A stretch of DNA of 64,000 bases, taken from contig NZ_JBKQWY010000003.1 of assembly GCF_047308265.1 (NCBI RefSeq), forward strand, positions 186,001 through 250,000. The letters run 5' to 3'. The stretch comes from Maricaulis sp047308265. Lineage in GTDB: Bacteria > Pseudomonadota > Alphaproteobacteria > Caulobacterales > Maricaulaceae. Positions 52,467 through 61,150 of this stretch are shown here, one piece after another; position 1 is the first letter of the stretch; the number at the start of each line of letters is the position of its first letter. Made by a program: the position numbers and the translations under genes. The notes under the pieces are model-generated. The model ran no database searches and had not been told where the DNA came from. It saw only the letters and a list, made by a program, of their open reading frames with translations.

Positions 52467-53213
52467 TCACGACCGCGCGTCGGCGATCAGACCGCACATT
52501 GTAGAGACAGCCTCGCGCAAACCGCGGAAAATGGCCTCCCCCATCAGGAAATGACCGATATTCAGCTCGACCAGTTCCGGGATCGCGGCGACCGGTGTCA
52601 CCGTGTCATAGGTCAGGCCATGACCGGCATGCACTTCCAGCCCGCGATCATGCGCAATTGTGGACGCCAGGCTCAAACGCTCCAGCAGGTGTTGTGCCTC
52701 GTCTACATCCCCGCGCAACGCGGCCTCGCAGTACGCGCCGGTATGCAGTTCGACGACGGCCGCGCCCATGGCTTCGGCGACCGCGATCTGGACCGGGTCC
52801 GGCTCGATGAACAAGGAGACACGGATACCGGCGTCGGAAAGCTGACGCACATAGGGGGCGATATGATTGTGACCGGCCGCCACATCCAGACCGCCTTCCG
52901 TGGTGCGTTCCTCGCGTTTTTCCGGCACGAGACAGCAGGCATGCGGACGATGGCGCAGGGCGATATCCAGCATTTCCGGCGTCGTGGCCATTTCCAGATT
53001 GAGCGGCAGATCAATCTCTTCCATCAAACGGTCGATATCGCCATCGGTGATGTGACGGCGATCTTCACGCAGATGCGCAGTAATGCCATCGGCACCAGCC
53101 TCTGATGCCTGGCGCGCTGCGCGAACAGGGTCGGGATGCTCCCCGCCCCGCGCATTCCGGATCGTGGCAACATGGTCGATATTGACGCCAAGGCGAACGG
53201 GCGGCAGGGCCAT
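52467..53213 (-). CDS. pdxJ: Pyridoxine 5'-phosphate synthase
   Basis: PdxJ condenses deoxyxylulose phosphate with 1-amino-acetone phosphate in the DXP-dependent vitamin B6 pathway. The 248-residue TIM-barrel protein has LGVNIDHVATIRNARGGEHP, ADGITAHLREDRRHI and VELHTGAYCEAALRG. The C-terminal HAGHGLTYDTVTPVAAIPEL and NIGHFLMGEAIFRGL are typical. It shares one base with pyrE. Confidence 0.97.
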   Translation of the reverse strand: MALPPVRLGVNIDHVATIRNARGGEHPDPVRAARQASEAGADGITAHLREDRRHITDGDIDRLMEEIDLPLNLEMATTPEMLDIALRHRPHACCLVPEKREERTTEGGLDVAAGHNHIAPYVRQLSDAGIRVSLFIEPDPVQIAVAEAMGAAVVELHTGAYCEAALRGDVDEAQHLLERLSLASTIAHDRGLEVHAGHGLTYDTVTPVAAIPELVELNIGHFLMGEAIFRGLREAVSTMCGLIADARS

Positions 53214-53797
53214 CAGACGAGCCCCCGACTGCCGGGCTTGATCGCGGGAATGGCTTCCAGCTCGGGTGGCAATTGATCCGCCGGATAGGCCGGCACCTTA
53301 TATTGGGTTAGCGCAATGAGCGGCACACCGACATCCGCCTCTCCCGCCGACCGGTCCACCAGACAACCCTCGGCGATCACTGTCGCACCCGTCGCATTGA
53401 TGGCCGCGATGCATTCACGCGAACTCAGACCTGTGGAAACGATATCCTCAATCACCAGAACCTTGTCATCCTTGGACAATTCAAACCCGCGGCGCAGGGT
53501 GAACTCGCCGTTCTCGCGCTCGACATAGAGGGCTTTGAGACCCATATGGCGGGCCGTCTCATAGCCCGGGATCAGCCCGCCCACAGCCGGTGAGACGATC
53601 ACGGTCGGGGTCTCGGTGAGTTCGGCCTTGAGCTTGTCGGCCAGGGCCCGGCACAATTTCTCGGTACGGGCCGGTTCAGCAAAGACCTTGGCCTTTTGCA
53701 GGAAAACCGGGCTACGCAGACCCGAGGACAGGATGAAATGTCCCTCCAGCAAGGCGCCTGCGGCACGAAACTCGGCCAGAACTTCAGCTTGGTTCAT
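53213..53797 (-). CDS. pyrE: Orotate phosphoribosyltransferase
   Basis: PyrE makes orotidine 5'-monophosphate from orotate and PRPP in pyrimidine synthesis. The 194-residue type I phosphoribosyltransferase has the PRPP-binding motif VLVIEDIVSTGLSSREC. It also has VSPAVGGLIPGYETARHMG and YVERENGEFTLRRGFELSKD. It overlaps the end of rel by 4 bp and pdxJ by one base. Confidence 0.93.
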   Translation of the reverse strand: MNQAEVLAEFRAAGALLEGHFILSSGLRSPVFLQKAKVFAEPARTEKLCRALADKLKAELTETPTVIVSPAVGGLIPGYETARHMGLKALYVERENGEFTLRRGFELSKDDKVLVIEDIVSTGLSSRECIAAINATGATVIAEGCLVDRSAGEADVGVPLIALTQYKVPAYPADQLPPELEAIPAIKPGSRGLV

Positions 53798-56013
53798 CTC
53801 ACATCATCCTCTGTGGCATCGGCCCCGAAACGCTCTGCCGATACGACGGAATCGCACATGCGAATGGCCGCGAGCAGATTGGCGAGGTGCCGGGCATCGA
53901 ACACTTCGATATCAAATTCCATGTCAAAGAAATCGGCGGTCCGCGACAGCGTTTTCACCTGCGCAATATTGCCGCGATTCTCCCCGACGGTTCGGGCGAT
54001 ATCCGCCAGAGCGCCGGTATTATTGTGCATGATCGCCTTGATCCGCGCGATCGATACGGCATTGGCCTCGGCCTCGGGTGTCCAGGCCAGATCTACCCAG
54101 CGATCCCCGGATATCTCCTCGAACTGAGCGAGGCGTTCGCAGAATATGGTGTGCACTTCCACCCCGCGATCGGGCTGCAAAAGTCCGACAATCCGGTCCC
54201 CGGGCAAGGGTGAACAACATTCTGCAAAGTGCAAAGTAATGCCCTCGGTCAATCCGCGACCACGCACATAGAGCCGGGCTTTTTCGTCCTCGATCAGGGC
54301 CCGGTCCGTCACATCTTCGCGGTCATCCAGGCGACCCGGGAACACCGCATCCAGCAGGTCGTTAGAGGTGACGCGCCCGCGCCCCATGCTTTCATAAAGT
54401 TCTTCCACCGTGCCGAATTCCATCCGGCTGAGCGCCTCTTCCAGATCCTCCTCGATCAGGGTGCGCCCCTCGCGGCGGAAGGCATGGTCGGCCATGATGC
54501 GGCCGATGCGCAGGAATTCCTCCCGCTCGCTCTCGCGCACAAGGCGCCGGATCGCCGCCCGCGCCCGCCCGGTGATTGTGAGGTTTTCCCAGCCCTTGGG
54601 CGGTTTGCGAGTGCCGCCCTTGATGATCTGGACCACATCCCCATTGCGCAGAGGCGTGCGCAGCGGTCGTTCGCGACCGTTCACCTTGGCGCCTTCGGTA
54701 TGATGGCCCAGCTCGGTATGCACGGCATAGGCAAAATCGAGCGGGGTTGCACCGGTCGGCAGGGCAATCAGATCACCCTTGGGTGTAAAGGCATAGACCT
54801 GGTCGGCGAACATTTCGAGCTTGGCGTGCTCGAGAAACTCGTCCGGATCGCCGCCCTGGTTGAGGATCTCCACAAACGGGCGCAGGCGCTCCAGCGGATC
54901 GCCCCCGGCCTCAGCCGCGGCTTCCTCGTCATAGGAATAGGACTTGTCCTTGTACCGCCAGTGAGCCGCCACACCACTCTCGGCCACCGCTTCCATGCCC
55001 TCGGTGCGAATCTGCAACTCCACCCGGACCGAATTGGGACCGATCACCGTGGTATGCAGCGAGCGGTAGTTATTGGGCTTGGGCACGGAGATGAAATCGC
55101 GAAAACGCTCCGGCACACAGCGCCAGGACTGGTGGATCACGCCCAGCGCCGTGTAACACTCATCCGGCTCGGTCACGATCAGTCGGAAGGCATAGATATC
55201 CGCGATCTCCTCGAAGGTCAGACCCTTGCGTTCGAGCTTGCGCCAGATCGAATAGGGCCGTTTCTCACGACCAAAAATCCGCGAGTCGATGCCCGACGCA
55301 TTGAGCCGCTCGACGATCGCCTCGGAGACGTTCGACACTTCTTCCGCATGGGTCTGGCGCAGATCATGAAGACGGCGCGTAATGCTCTCATAAGCCGCCG
55401 GATTAATGTGTTTGAACGCCAGGTCTTCCAGCTCGACACACACCCGGTTGATCCCGATGCGGCGGGCCAGCGGGGCGTAGATCTCAAGCGTCTCGCGGGC
55501 AATGCGTTCGCGCTTTTCAGCACGGGGGATATGGCCCAGCGTGCGCATATTGTGCAGTCGGTCACAGAGTTTGACGATCAATACACGCACATCAGACGAA
55601 ATCGCGACGACGAGTTTCTGGAGGTTTTCCGCCTGTTTGGTCCGCTTGGAGCGCAGCTCCATCTGACCGAGCTTGGTGACGCCATTGACGAGCGTGGAGA
55701 CCTCGTCGCTGAACTCGCGCGTCAGATCCTCAAACGTCGCTTCGGTATCCTCGACCGTGTCGTGCAGCAAACCCGTGCAGACGGTCGCGACATCCATCTT
55801 GAGATCCGCAAGGATCATCGCCACTGCTGCCACATGGGCAAAATACGGCTCACCGGACTGGCGCTTTTGCGGCCGGTGCATCAATTCGGCAAAATCATAG
55901 GCCCGACGCACAAAATCGCCATCGACCGCAGGAAAATAGCGGTCGATCCGGGCGATCAGCTCATCCGCAGAGGGGATGGGTGCAGGTGGTTCGGTATCAG
56001 GCGCGGAGGTCAC
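53794..56013 (-). CDS. rel: Bifunctional (p)ppGpp synthetase/hydrolase (Rel/SpoT)
   Basis: The single long RSH enzyme of alphaproteobacteria makes and hydrolyses (p)ppGpp. The 739-residue protein has an N-terminal HD domain with GLLHDTVEDT (His84-Asp85, hydrolase intact). The synthetase domain has RPYSIWRKLERKG and FISVPKPNNYRSLHTTVIGP. A TGS domain follows near residue 390 (VYAFTPKGDLIALPTGATPL), and an ACT domain is at the C-terminus. The synthetase loop has NN in place of the more common NG, a position that also varies in rhizobia. It lies 17 bp downstream of rpoZ. Confidence 0.96.
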   Translation of the reverse strand: MTSAPDTEPPAPIPSADELIARIDRYFPAVDGDFVRRAYDFAELMHRPQKRQSGEPYFAHVAAVAMILADLKMDVATVCTGLLHDTVEDTEATFEDLTREFSDEVSTLVNGVTKLGQMELRSKRTKQAENLQKLVVAISSDVRVLIVKLCDRLHNMRTLGHIPRAEKRERIARETLEIYAPLARRIGINRVCVELEDLAFKHINPAAYESITRRLHDLRQTHAEEVSNVSEAIVERLNASGIDSRIFGREKRPYSIWRKLERKGLTFEEIADIYAFRLIVTEPDECYTALGVIHQSWRCVPERFRDFISVPKPNNYRSLHTTVIGPNSVRVELQIRTEGMEAVAESGVAAHWRYKDKSYSYDEEAAAEAGGDPLERLRPFVEILNQGGDPDEFLEHAKLEMFADQVYAFTPKGDLIALPTGATPLDFAYAVHTELGHHTEGAKVNGRERPLRTPLRNGDVVQIIKGGTRKPPKGWENLTITGRARAAIRRLVRESEREEFLRIGRIMADHAFRREGRTLIEEDLEEALSRMEFGTVEELYESMGRGRVTSNDLLDAVFPGRLDDREDVTDRALIEDEKARLYVRGRGLTEGITLHFAECCSPLPGDRIVGLLQPDRGVEVHTIFCERLAQFEEISGDRWVDLAWTPEAEANAVSIARIKAIMHNNTGALADIARTVGENRGNIAQVKTLSRTADFFDMEFDIEVFDARHLANLLAAIRMCDSVVSAERFGADATEDDVR

Positions 56014-56030
56014 GTGCGGACCCCGCCTGA

Positions 56031-56414
56031 TCAGATACGACCGTCGGGTGCGCCGTCACGGTCAGCCTGGAGCGCCTTGAGCATTTCGCTCTCGTCCAGT
56101 TCGACCGGCGGGGCCGGCAGGGCTTCCATCGGCTCGGCCTCAACCGGGGTCTCGGCAGCAGCACGCTCCTGCTCCTCGTCCTCGCTCGGCAGAACACGCT
56201 GCAGGCCCGTGACCAGGCTGTCTTTCAGCATGTCCATGTCGAGGGTCTCATCGGCGATCTCACGCAGAGCCACAACCGGGTTCTTGTCGTTGTCGCGATC
56301 AATGGTCAGGCTCGAGCCAGCGGAAATATTCCGGGCCCGGTGCGCCGCCAGCAGAACAAGACGGAAGCGGTTGGGGATTTTATCGATGCAGTCTTCGACG
56401 GTGACGCGAGCCAT
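56031..56414 (-). CDS. rpoZ: DNA-directed RNA polymerase subunit omega
   Basis: Omega is the small RNA polymerase subunit that helps fold beta-prime and bears a ppGpp site. The 127-residue protein has the conserved start MARVTVEDCIDKIPNRFRLV and VLLAAHRARNISAGSSLTID, then DKNPVVALREIADETLDMDM. The C-terminal 50 residues are acidic and Pro-rich, longer than in E. coli. It begins the operon rpoZ-rel-pyrE-pdxJ-acpS-rnc-era. Confidence 0.95.
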   Translation of the reverse strand: MARVTVEDCIDKIPNRFRLVLLAAHRARNISAGSSLTIDRDNDKNPVVALREIADETLDMDMLKDSLVTGLQRVLPSEDEEQERAAAETPVEAEPMEALPAPPVELDESEMLKALQADRDGAPDGRI

Positions 56415-56498
56415 GCGCGCGATCTCCTTGGATCCAGCTGAATTAGGAAACGCGTTCGATAGCGATATTATACCATCTTGGCAAGGCCGCGTGACGGT

Positions 56499-57041
56499 TC
56501 AAACACTCACGCTTTGCAGCTGTTCCAGCCCGTTCCGGCTGGCCGGCTCAAGATCATCGATCAAGGCATTGATATCGCGGCCCGTCACAGGGTCGATCCA
56601 AAACGGTGCGATCTCAATAAGCGGATAGAGTACAAACCCACGCTGGGTCGCCCGGGGATGCGGCAGGTGCAGATCCGTCTCATCCGTCGCGGCCCTCACC
56701 TCGCCGCGATAATCAATCAGGTCCAGATCCAGCGTCCGCGACCCCCACCGCACATCGCGCTGGCGGTCAAAGGCCAGTTCGACCTGGTGCAGACACGCCA
56801 TGACGGTTGGTGCGTCGAGCTCGCTCGCCACTTCCACCACTGCATTGACATAGGGCGGATCAGCAGGATCAGGCCAGGCCGGGCTGGACCAGTCCGAAGA
56901 CCGCGCCACAACCTGCATGCCGCTCGTTTCAATGACCCGCAAGGCGCGCGCCAGCGTGTCGCGAGGCGCACAGTCCTGCCATGGTAAATTTGAACCAAGC
57001 GCGATATAGATTCCCCCAGATGAAGTCTTACTTCCGCGCAT
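56499..57041 (-). CDS. folK: 2-amino-4-hydroxy-6-hydroxymethyldihydropteridine pyrophosphokinase
   Basis: FolK transfers pyrophosphate from ATP to hydroxymethyldihydropterin in folate synthesis. The 180-residue protein has GGIYIALGSNLPWQ near the N-terminus, VNAVVEVASELDAPTVMACL, and the signature RWGSRTLDLDLIDYRGE. HPRATQRGFVLYPLIEIAP follows. ATG 57041 is my choice. ATG 57062 would overlap the start codon of the divergent NYN gene. Neither has a clear ribosome binding site. Confidence 0.92.
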   Translation of the reverse strand: MRGSKTSSGGIYIALGSNLPWQDCAPRDTLARALRVIETSGMQVVARSSDWSSPAWPDPADPPYVNAVVEVASELDAPTVMACLHQVELAFDRQRDVRWGSRTLDLDLIDYRGEVRAATDETDLHLPHPRATQRGFVLYPLIEIAPFWIDPVTGRDINALIDDLEPASRNGLEQLQSVSV

Positions 57042-57060
57042 ATTTTGAGGATATCCCGTC

Positions 57061-57591
57061 ATGACATTTTACGCTGATGAACGCATTGGTCTGTTTATTG
57101 ATGGTGCCAACCTGCACTCGACAAGCCGCTCACTGGATTTTGATATCGACTTCAAGCGGCTTCTTGCAGAGTTCAAGAAACGCGGCCGACTTATCCGCGC
57201 AAACTATTACACCGCGCTGCTGGAGCAGGAAGACTACAACCCGCTGAGGCCGCTGGTCGACTGGCTGGATTATAACGGGTTTTCCGTCATCACCAAGCGT
57301 GCCAAGGAATTCACCGGCGAGGATGGACGCCGCCGGATCAAGGGCGACATGGATGTGGAAATGGCCGTCGATCTGGTCGAATGCGCCGATTATCTCGACC
57401 ACATCATCCTGTTCTCCGGCGATGGAGATTTCCGGCGCGCCGTCGAGGCCGCCCAGCGCAAGGGCACGCGTGTCACCGTCATCTCTTCGGTCAAGTCCAC
57501 CCCGCCCATGATCGCCGACGACCTGCGCCGTCAGGCCGATGATTTCATCGATGTGGTGGACCTGGCTGACCTGATCGGCCGCGCGAACTGA
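57061..57591 (+). CDS. NYN domain protein (LabA/DUF88 family)
   Basis: The 176-residue protein has a PIN-like NYN nuclease fold. RIGLFIDGANLHSTSRSLDF carries Asp14. GDMDVEMAVDLVECADYLDH and IILFSGDGDFRRAVEAAQRK hold further acidic active-site residues. VTVISSVKSTPPMIADDLRR is the final strand-helix part. Family members are predicted or shown RNases. TGAGGA lies 9 bases before ATG 57061. It overlaps the uracil-DNA glycosylase gene by one base (TGATG), so they are likely co-translated. It is divergent from folK. Confidence 0.9.
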   Translation: MTFYADERIGLFIDGANLHSTSRSLDFDIDFKRLLAEFKKRGRLIRANYYTALLEQEDYNPLRPLVDWLDYNGFSVITKRAKEFTGEDGRRRIKGDMDVEMAVDLVECADYLDHIILFSGDGDFRRAVEAAQRKGTRVTVISSVKSTPPMIADDLRRQADDFIDVVDLADLIGRAN

Positions 57592-58316
57592 TGCCCAGCC
57601 CACGTCCCCTGCCCGTCGCGGACACGCCCGAAGCACCGCTCGACTGTGACCTTTGCCCGCGACTTGTGGATTACCGTAAATCCAATCAGGCCGATCACCC
57701 GGACTGGTTCAATGCGCCCGTGCCGTCCTTTGGCCCGGAGACCGCGCGTTTCCTGATCATCGGACTGGCCCCGGGCGTGAGAGGTGCCAATCGAACCGGC
57801 CGACCCTTTACCGGTGACTGGGCCGGAGACCTGCTTTACGCCACCCTGGACCATTTCGGTTTGTCGCGTGGCACGTATGACAGCCATGCCGGCGACGGTC
57901 TGACCCTGCCTGACACCATGATCACCAATGCCGTGCGCTGTGTGCCGCCTGAAAACAAGCCTGTCGGAGCGGAAGCCAATGCGTGCCGCCCCTTCCTGTC
58001 ACGCCGGCTCGCCGCACTTCCAAAGCTGAAAGCCGTTTTATGCCTGGGCAAGATTTCGCATGACAACACGCTGCGCGCACTCGGACTGCCCTTGAAAACA
58101 GCTGTTTTCGCTCACGGAGCCGCTACCGATGTCAGCGGGCCAAACGGCGTGGTGCGTCTGTTCGACAGCTATCATTGCTCGCGATACAACACGAATACCG
58201 GCCGCCTGACCGAAAGCATGTTCCACGATGTGTTTCGGGATATCTGCGCCTATCTCGACAGTGCAGACACGTCTCACGACAGAACAGCCCCTTCGGGCGC
58301 CGCGTCACCTTCCTAG
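57591..58316 (+). CDS. udgB: Uracil-DNA glycosylase family 5 (UdgB)
   Basis: This iron-sulfur DNA repair enzyme removes uracil and related bases. The 241-residue protein has the 4Fe-4S cysteines in LDCDLCPRL (Cys19, Cys22), VRCVPPENK and NACRPFL. The family 5 active-site motif GLAPGVRGANRTGRPFTGDW lies near residue 58, and the second motif SYHCSRYNTNTGRLTESMF is near residue 193. Family 5 lacks the catalytic Asp of family 4 in the first motif, and here that position is also non-Asp. Confidence 0.9.
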   Translation: MPSPRPLPVADTPEAPLDCDLCPRLVDYRKSNQADHPDWFNAPVPSFGPETARFLIIGLAPGVRGANRTGRPFTGDWAGDLLYATLDHFGLSRGTYDSHAGDGLTLPDTMITNAVRCVPPENKPVGAEANACRPFLSRRLAALPKLKAVLCLGKISHDNTLRALGLPLKTAVFAHGAATDVSGPNGVVRLFDSYHCSRYNTNTGRLTESMFHDVFRDICAYLDSADTSHDRTAPSGAASPS

Positions 58317-58387
58317 CAGGACCGACGCCCGCAGAACGGGCCGGCTTCGGGAATCAGTTTGTGACGAATCGCGACGGCGACGCCTTA

Positions 58388-58415
58388 CAGCGACGGGTCG
58401 CAGCGACGGGTCGCA
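58388..58415. promoter_or_regulatory. Tandem palindromes upstream of the GlxA-type gene
   Basis: A 13-bp unit (CAGCGACGGGTCG) is repeated head to tail. Each copy contains the perfect dyad GCGAC-GG-GTCGC (58390-58401 and 58403-58414). It lies 132 bp before the regulator gene, between it and udgB. It may be an operator. Confidence 0.4.
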
Positions 58416-58545
58416 AACGTGTCACGCCGCCTGATTTTCGGTCGAAAACGAGGCGATCCGGCATCGAAGCGTGCGATTGGGTGCCGGCACGCGACATTTT
58501 TTCGGTCTTCGCCCTGTCCCTCGCGTTCATTTCCATTAATAATAT

Positions 58546-59646
58546 ATGAGCCGAAACCCAACAGACTCACCCGAGCCTCAACACGCGATGTCGACTTTGC
58601 CAGCAAAACGCCGATCGATACGCCGCCGTGTCTCCTTTGTCATTTTTCCTGACGTCAAACTGCTTGATTTGACAGGCGCGCTCCAGGTCTTCGCAGATGC
58701 GAACGAGGTGTTGGGTTTCGAAGCCTACAGCACGGTGATCGGCTCGCTTTACGGCGGCCCTGTGGATACTGATACTGGTGTCGCCCTGAATTCACGTCGC
58801 ATGGCCGGTATCGGCGCGGATGAAAACGACACCCTCCTGGTCTGTGGCGGGCGCGGTGTCTTTGCAGCCGCAGAGAATGCGCGATTTGTCGAGGTGATCC
58901 GCCAGAACGCCGCCAAGAGCGGCCGTATTGCATCAACCTGCACCGGTGCCTTCCTGCTCGCCCGGACCGGCATGCTGGACGGGCATCGCGTTGTCACGCA
59001 CTGGGCGGAATGCGATGCCCTGGCGGACAAACATCCCGAAATCCAGGTGGATCCGGACCCGGTCTATATCGAGGACGGCAAGGTGTGGACCTCCGGCGGC
59101 GGCACGGCCTGCATCGATCTCGCCCTCGCCATGGTCGAACAGGATCACGGTCCGGACACCGCCAAGGCGCTGGCCCGCAACCTGCTCGTGTTCATGAACC
59201 GCCAGGGCGGCCAGGCCCAGTTTTCAACTCTGCAGACACCGGCGTCCTTGCCCGAACCGGACATGCCGCGCCCGCGGCCCGGCCGGTTTGATGCGCTTCA
59301 CCTGTGGATGCGAGATAATCTGACTGCGGATATGCGGGTCGAGGCGCTCGCGGCACGGTGCGGTATGAGCCCGCGCAATTTTGCCCGCCTGTATGCCCAG
59401 GAGACCGGTCAGACACCGGCCCGGATGGTGGATATATTCCGCCTGGAAGCCGCCAAGGCCCGGCTGGAGGATACGACCGACACCATTCGGTCGATTTCCG
59501 ACGATTGTGGTTATGGCAATCTGGAACGCCTGCGGCGCAGCTTCCTGCGCCATTTCGGTGTCTCGCCCCAGGCCTATCGCGACCGGTTCGCGACCAGCCA
59601 GCGCGCGGAGCCGCACGCGGACGATGTCGCCTCGCTCACGGACTAG
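58546..59646 (+). CDS. GlxA family transcriptional regulator (DJ-1/PfpI plus AraC domains)
   Basis: The 366-residue protein has an N-terminal class I glutamine amidotransferase-like domain with RRRVSFVIFPDVKLLDLTGA, the cysteine motif ASTCTGAFLLARTGMLDG and RVVTHWAECDALADKHPEI. The C-terminal AraC/XylS domain contains EALAARCGMSPRNFARLYAQ, ARMVDIFRLEAAKARLED and GYGNLERLRRSFLRHFGVSP. Such regulators (GlxA, GbdR, CdhR) sense small catabolites. The start may be ATG 58588. Its stop overlaps the smpB stop within CTAG. Confidence 0.93.
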   Translation: MSRNPTDSPEPQHAMSTLPAKRRSIRRRVSFVIFPDVKLLDLTGALQVFADANEVLGFEAYSTVIGSLYGGPVDTDTGVALNSRRMAGIGADENDTLLVCGGRGVFAAAENARFVEVIRQNAAKSGRIASTCTGAFLLARTGMLDGHRVVTHWAECDALADKHPEIQVDPDPVYIEDGKVWTSGGGTACIDLALAMVEQDHGPDTAKALARNLLVFMNRQGGQAQFSTLQTPASLPEPDMPRPRPGRFDALHLWMRDNLTADMRVEALAARCGMSPRNFARLYAQETGQTPARMVDIFRLEAAKARLEDTTDTIRSISDDCGYGNLERLRRSFLRHFGVSPQAYRDRFATSQRAEPHADDVASLTD

Positions 59647-60110
59647 CCGTGATCTTTCATCAGGCGCGCCTTCTGCTTGTTCCAGTCGCGCTGCTTGATC
59701 GTCTCGCGCTTATCCACGGTCTTCTTGCCGCGCGCCAGGCCGATTTTAAGCTTGGCCAGACCCCGTCCGTTGAAATAGAGGCTGAGCGCGACAATCGTCC
59801 GTCCGTCACGTGTCACTGAACCGGTCAGCTTGGCCACTTCACGCTTTTTGAGCAGGAGTTTGCGGCGGCGCCGCGGTGAGTGATTGAACCGATTGGCCGG
59901 ACCATAGAGCGGGATATCCGCATTGATCAGCCAAATCTCGTCATCCTCGGCACTGACATAGGATTCCGCGATATTCGCGCGACCTTCGCGCAGCGATTTG
60001 ACCTCCGAGCCCTGCAGCACAAGACCGGCATCAAACGTCTCTTCGATTTCGTAATCGAACCGGGCTCGCCGATTGACGGCCACCGTTCCGGTTTCAAGTG
60101 TTTCTGCCAT
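59643..60110 (-). CDS. smpB: SsrA-binding protein
   Basis: SmpB delivers tmRNA to stalled ribosomes. The 155-residue protein has NRRARFDYEIEETFDAGLVL, QGSEVKSLREGRANIAESYV and the basic C-terminal tail VDKRETIKQRDWNKQKARLM. It follows dapA by 5 bp, the usual alphaproteobacterial pair. No tmRNA gene was seen in the window. Confidence 0.97.
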   Translation of the reverse strand: MAETLETGTVAVNRRARFDYEIEETFDAGLVLQGSEVKSLREGRANIAESYVSAEDDEIWLINADIPLYGPANRFNHSPRRRRKLLLKKREVAKLTGSVTRDGRTIVALSLYFNGRGLAKLKIGLARGKKTVDKRETIKQRDWNKQKARLMKDHG

Positions 60111-60115
60111 GGATG

Positions 60116-61003
60116 TCAGACCTCCGCCGTCTCCAGAAGACCGGCAATCACCAGGGCCTCGCGCACCCGGCGGCAGGCCGCCTCATCAGGCCGCGTGAGC
60201 GGCAGACGCAGCGCGTCCGACATGCCTTCCAGCAGGCTAAGCGCGTATTTTGCCGGTCCCGGGCTGGCGGACACAAACATCGCCTCATGCAGCGGCAGGA
60301 GCCGATCCTGCAGCGCACGCGCCTCCTCCCAACGTCCCTCCAGCGTTGCCGTCTGGATCTGGGCACACAGGGCCGGAGCGACATTGGCGGTCACGGAAAT
60401 CACGCCCACACCTCCGGTGGCATTAAACCCGACCATGCTGGGATCATCACCGGACAGCTGGATGAAATCCGGACCGATCAGGCGGCGATGGGCTGACACC
60501 CGCGCCATGTCCGCCGAGGCGTCCTTGATGCCAACCACTTGTTCGAGCTCGGCAATACGGGCCACCGTATCGGGATCGATATCGATCACCGTGCGGCCCG
60601 GCACGTTATAGACATAGATGGGCAGGTCCACGGCGTCGGAAATCGCCTTGAAATGCTGGTAGAGCCCCTCCGGATTGGGCTTGTTATAATACGGCGCGAC
60701 CACCAGCCCGGCATCGGCTCCGACCTCGGCGGCGCGGGCCTGGTTCTGGATGGCGACAGCCGTGGAATTTGACCCGGTTCCGGCCATGACGGGCACACGT
60801 CCGGCGGCGGTTTTGACCACCAGTTCCACGACGCGCATGTGTTCCTCAAAGGTGAGCGTGGCCGATTCACCGGTTGTTCCGCAGGGAATAAGACCATGCG
60901 AACCCGCATCAATCTGGCGCTCGGCCAGCTTGATCACCGCATCCTCATCGACGGCACCGTTCTTGAATGGCGTGACGAGTGCGGGAAGGGAGCCCTTGAA
61001 CAT
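60116..61003 (-). CDS. dapA: 4-hydroxy-tetrahydrodipicolinate synthase
   Basis: DapA condenses pyruvate with aspartate semialdehyde in lysine and diaminopimelate synthesis. The 295-residue TIM-barrel protein has LIPCGTTGESATLTFEEH, the tyrosine in PIYVYNVPGRTVIDIDPD and the Schiff-base Lys in VVGIKDASADMARV. IQLSGDDPSMVGFNATGGVG and a C-terminal helix domain follow. It starts 147 bp from the divergent transglycosylase gene. Confidence 0.96.
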   Translation of the reverse strand: MFKGSLPALVTPFKNGAVDEDAVIKLAERQIDAGSHGLIPCGTTGESATLTFEEHMRVVELVVKTAAGRVPVMAGTGSNSTAVAIQNQARAAEVGADAGLVVAPYYNKPNPEGLYQHFKAISDAVDLPIYVYNVPGRTVIDIDPDTVARIAELEQVVGIKDASADMARVSAHRRLIGPDFIQLSGDDPSMVGFNATGGVGVISVTANVAPALCAQIQTATLEGRWEEARALQDRLLPLHEAMFVSASPGPAKYALSLLEGMSDALRLPLTRPDEAACRRVREALVIAGLLETAEV

Positions 61004-61150
61004 GTTTAAATCCTGCTATTTTCCACTGCAAAGGGCGCGGACCTTATCCATCTGTCACGCCGGGATCAAACTCTTCGTTCAAGACTGGACAGTGGCCGGC
61101 ATTTGCGGTGAAGTTGTGTGCCTTACCGGAACAGAGGTGTAACTGGATCG

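Noticed and set aside
54229..56628. Open frame of 799 codons on the plus strand
   Set aside because: It is wholly antisense to rel and rpoZ, which have clear family motifs. Long antisense frames are expected in GC-rich coding DNA.
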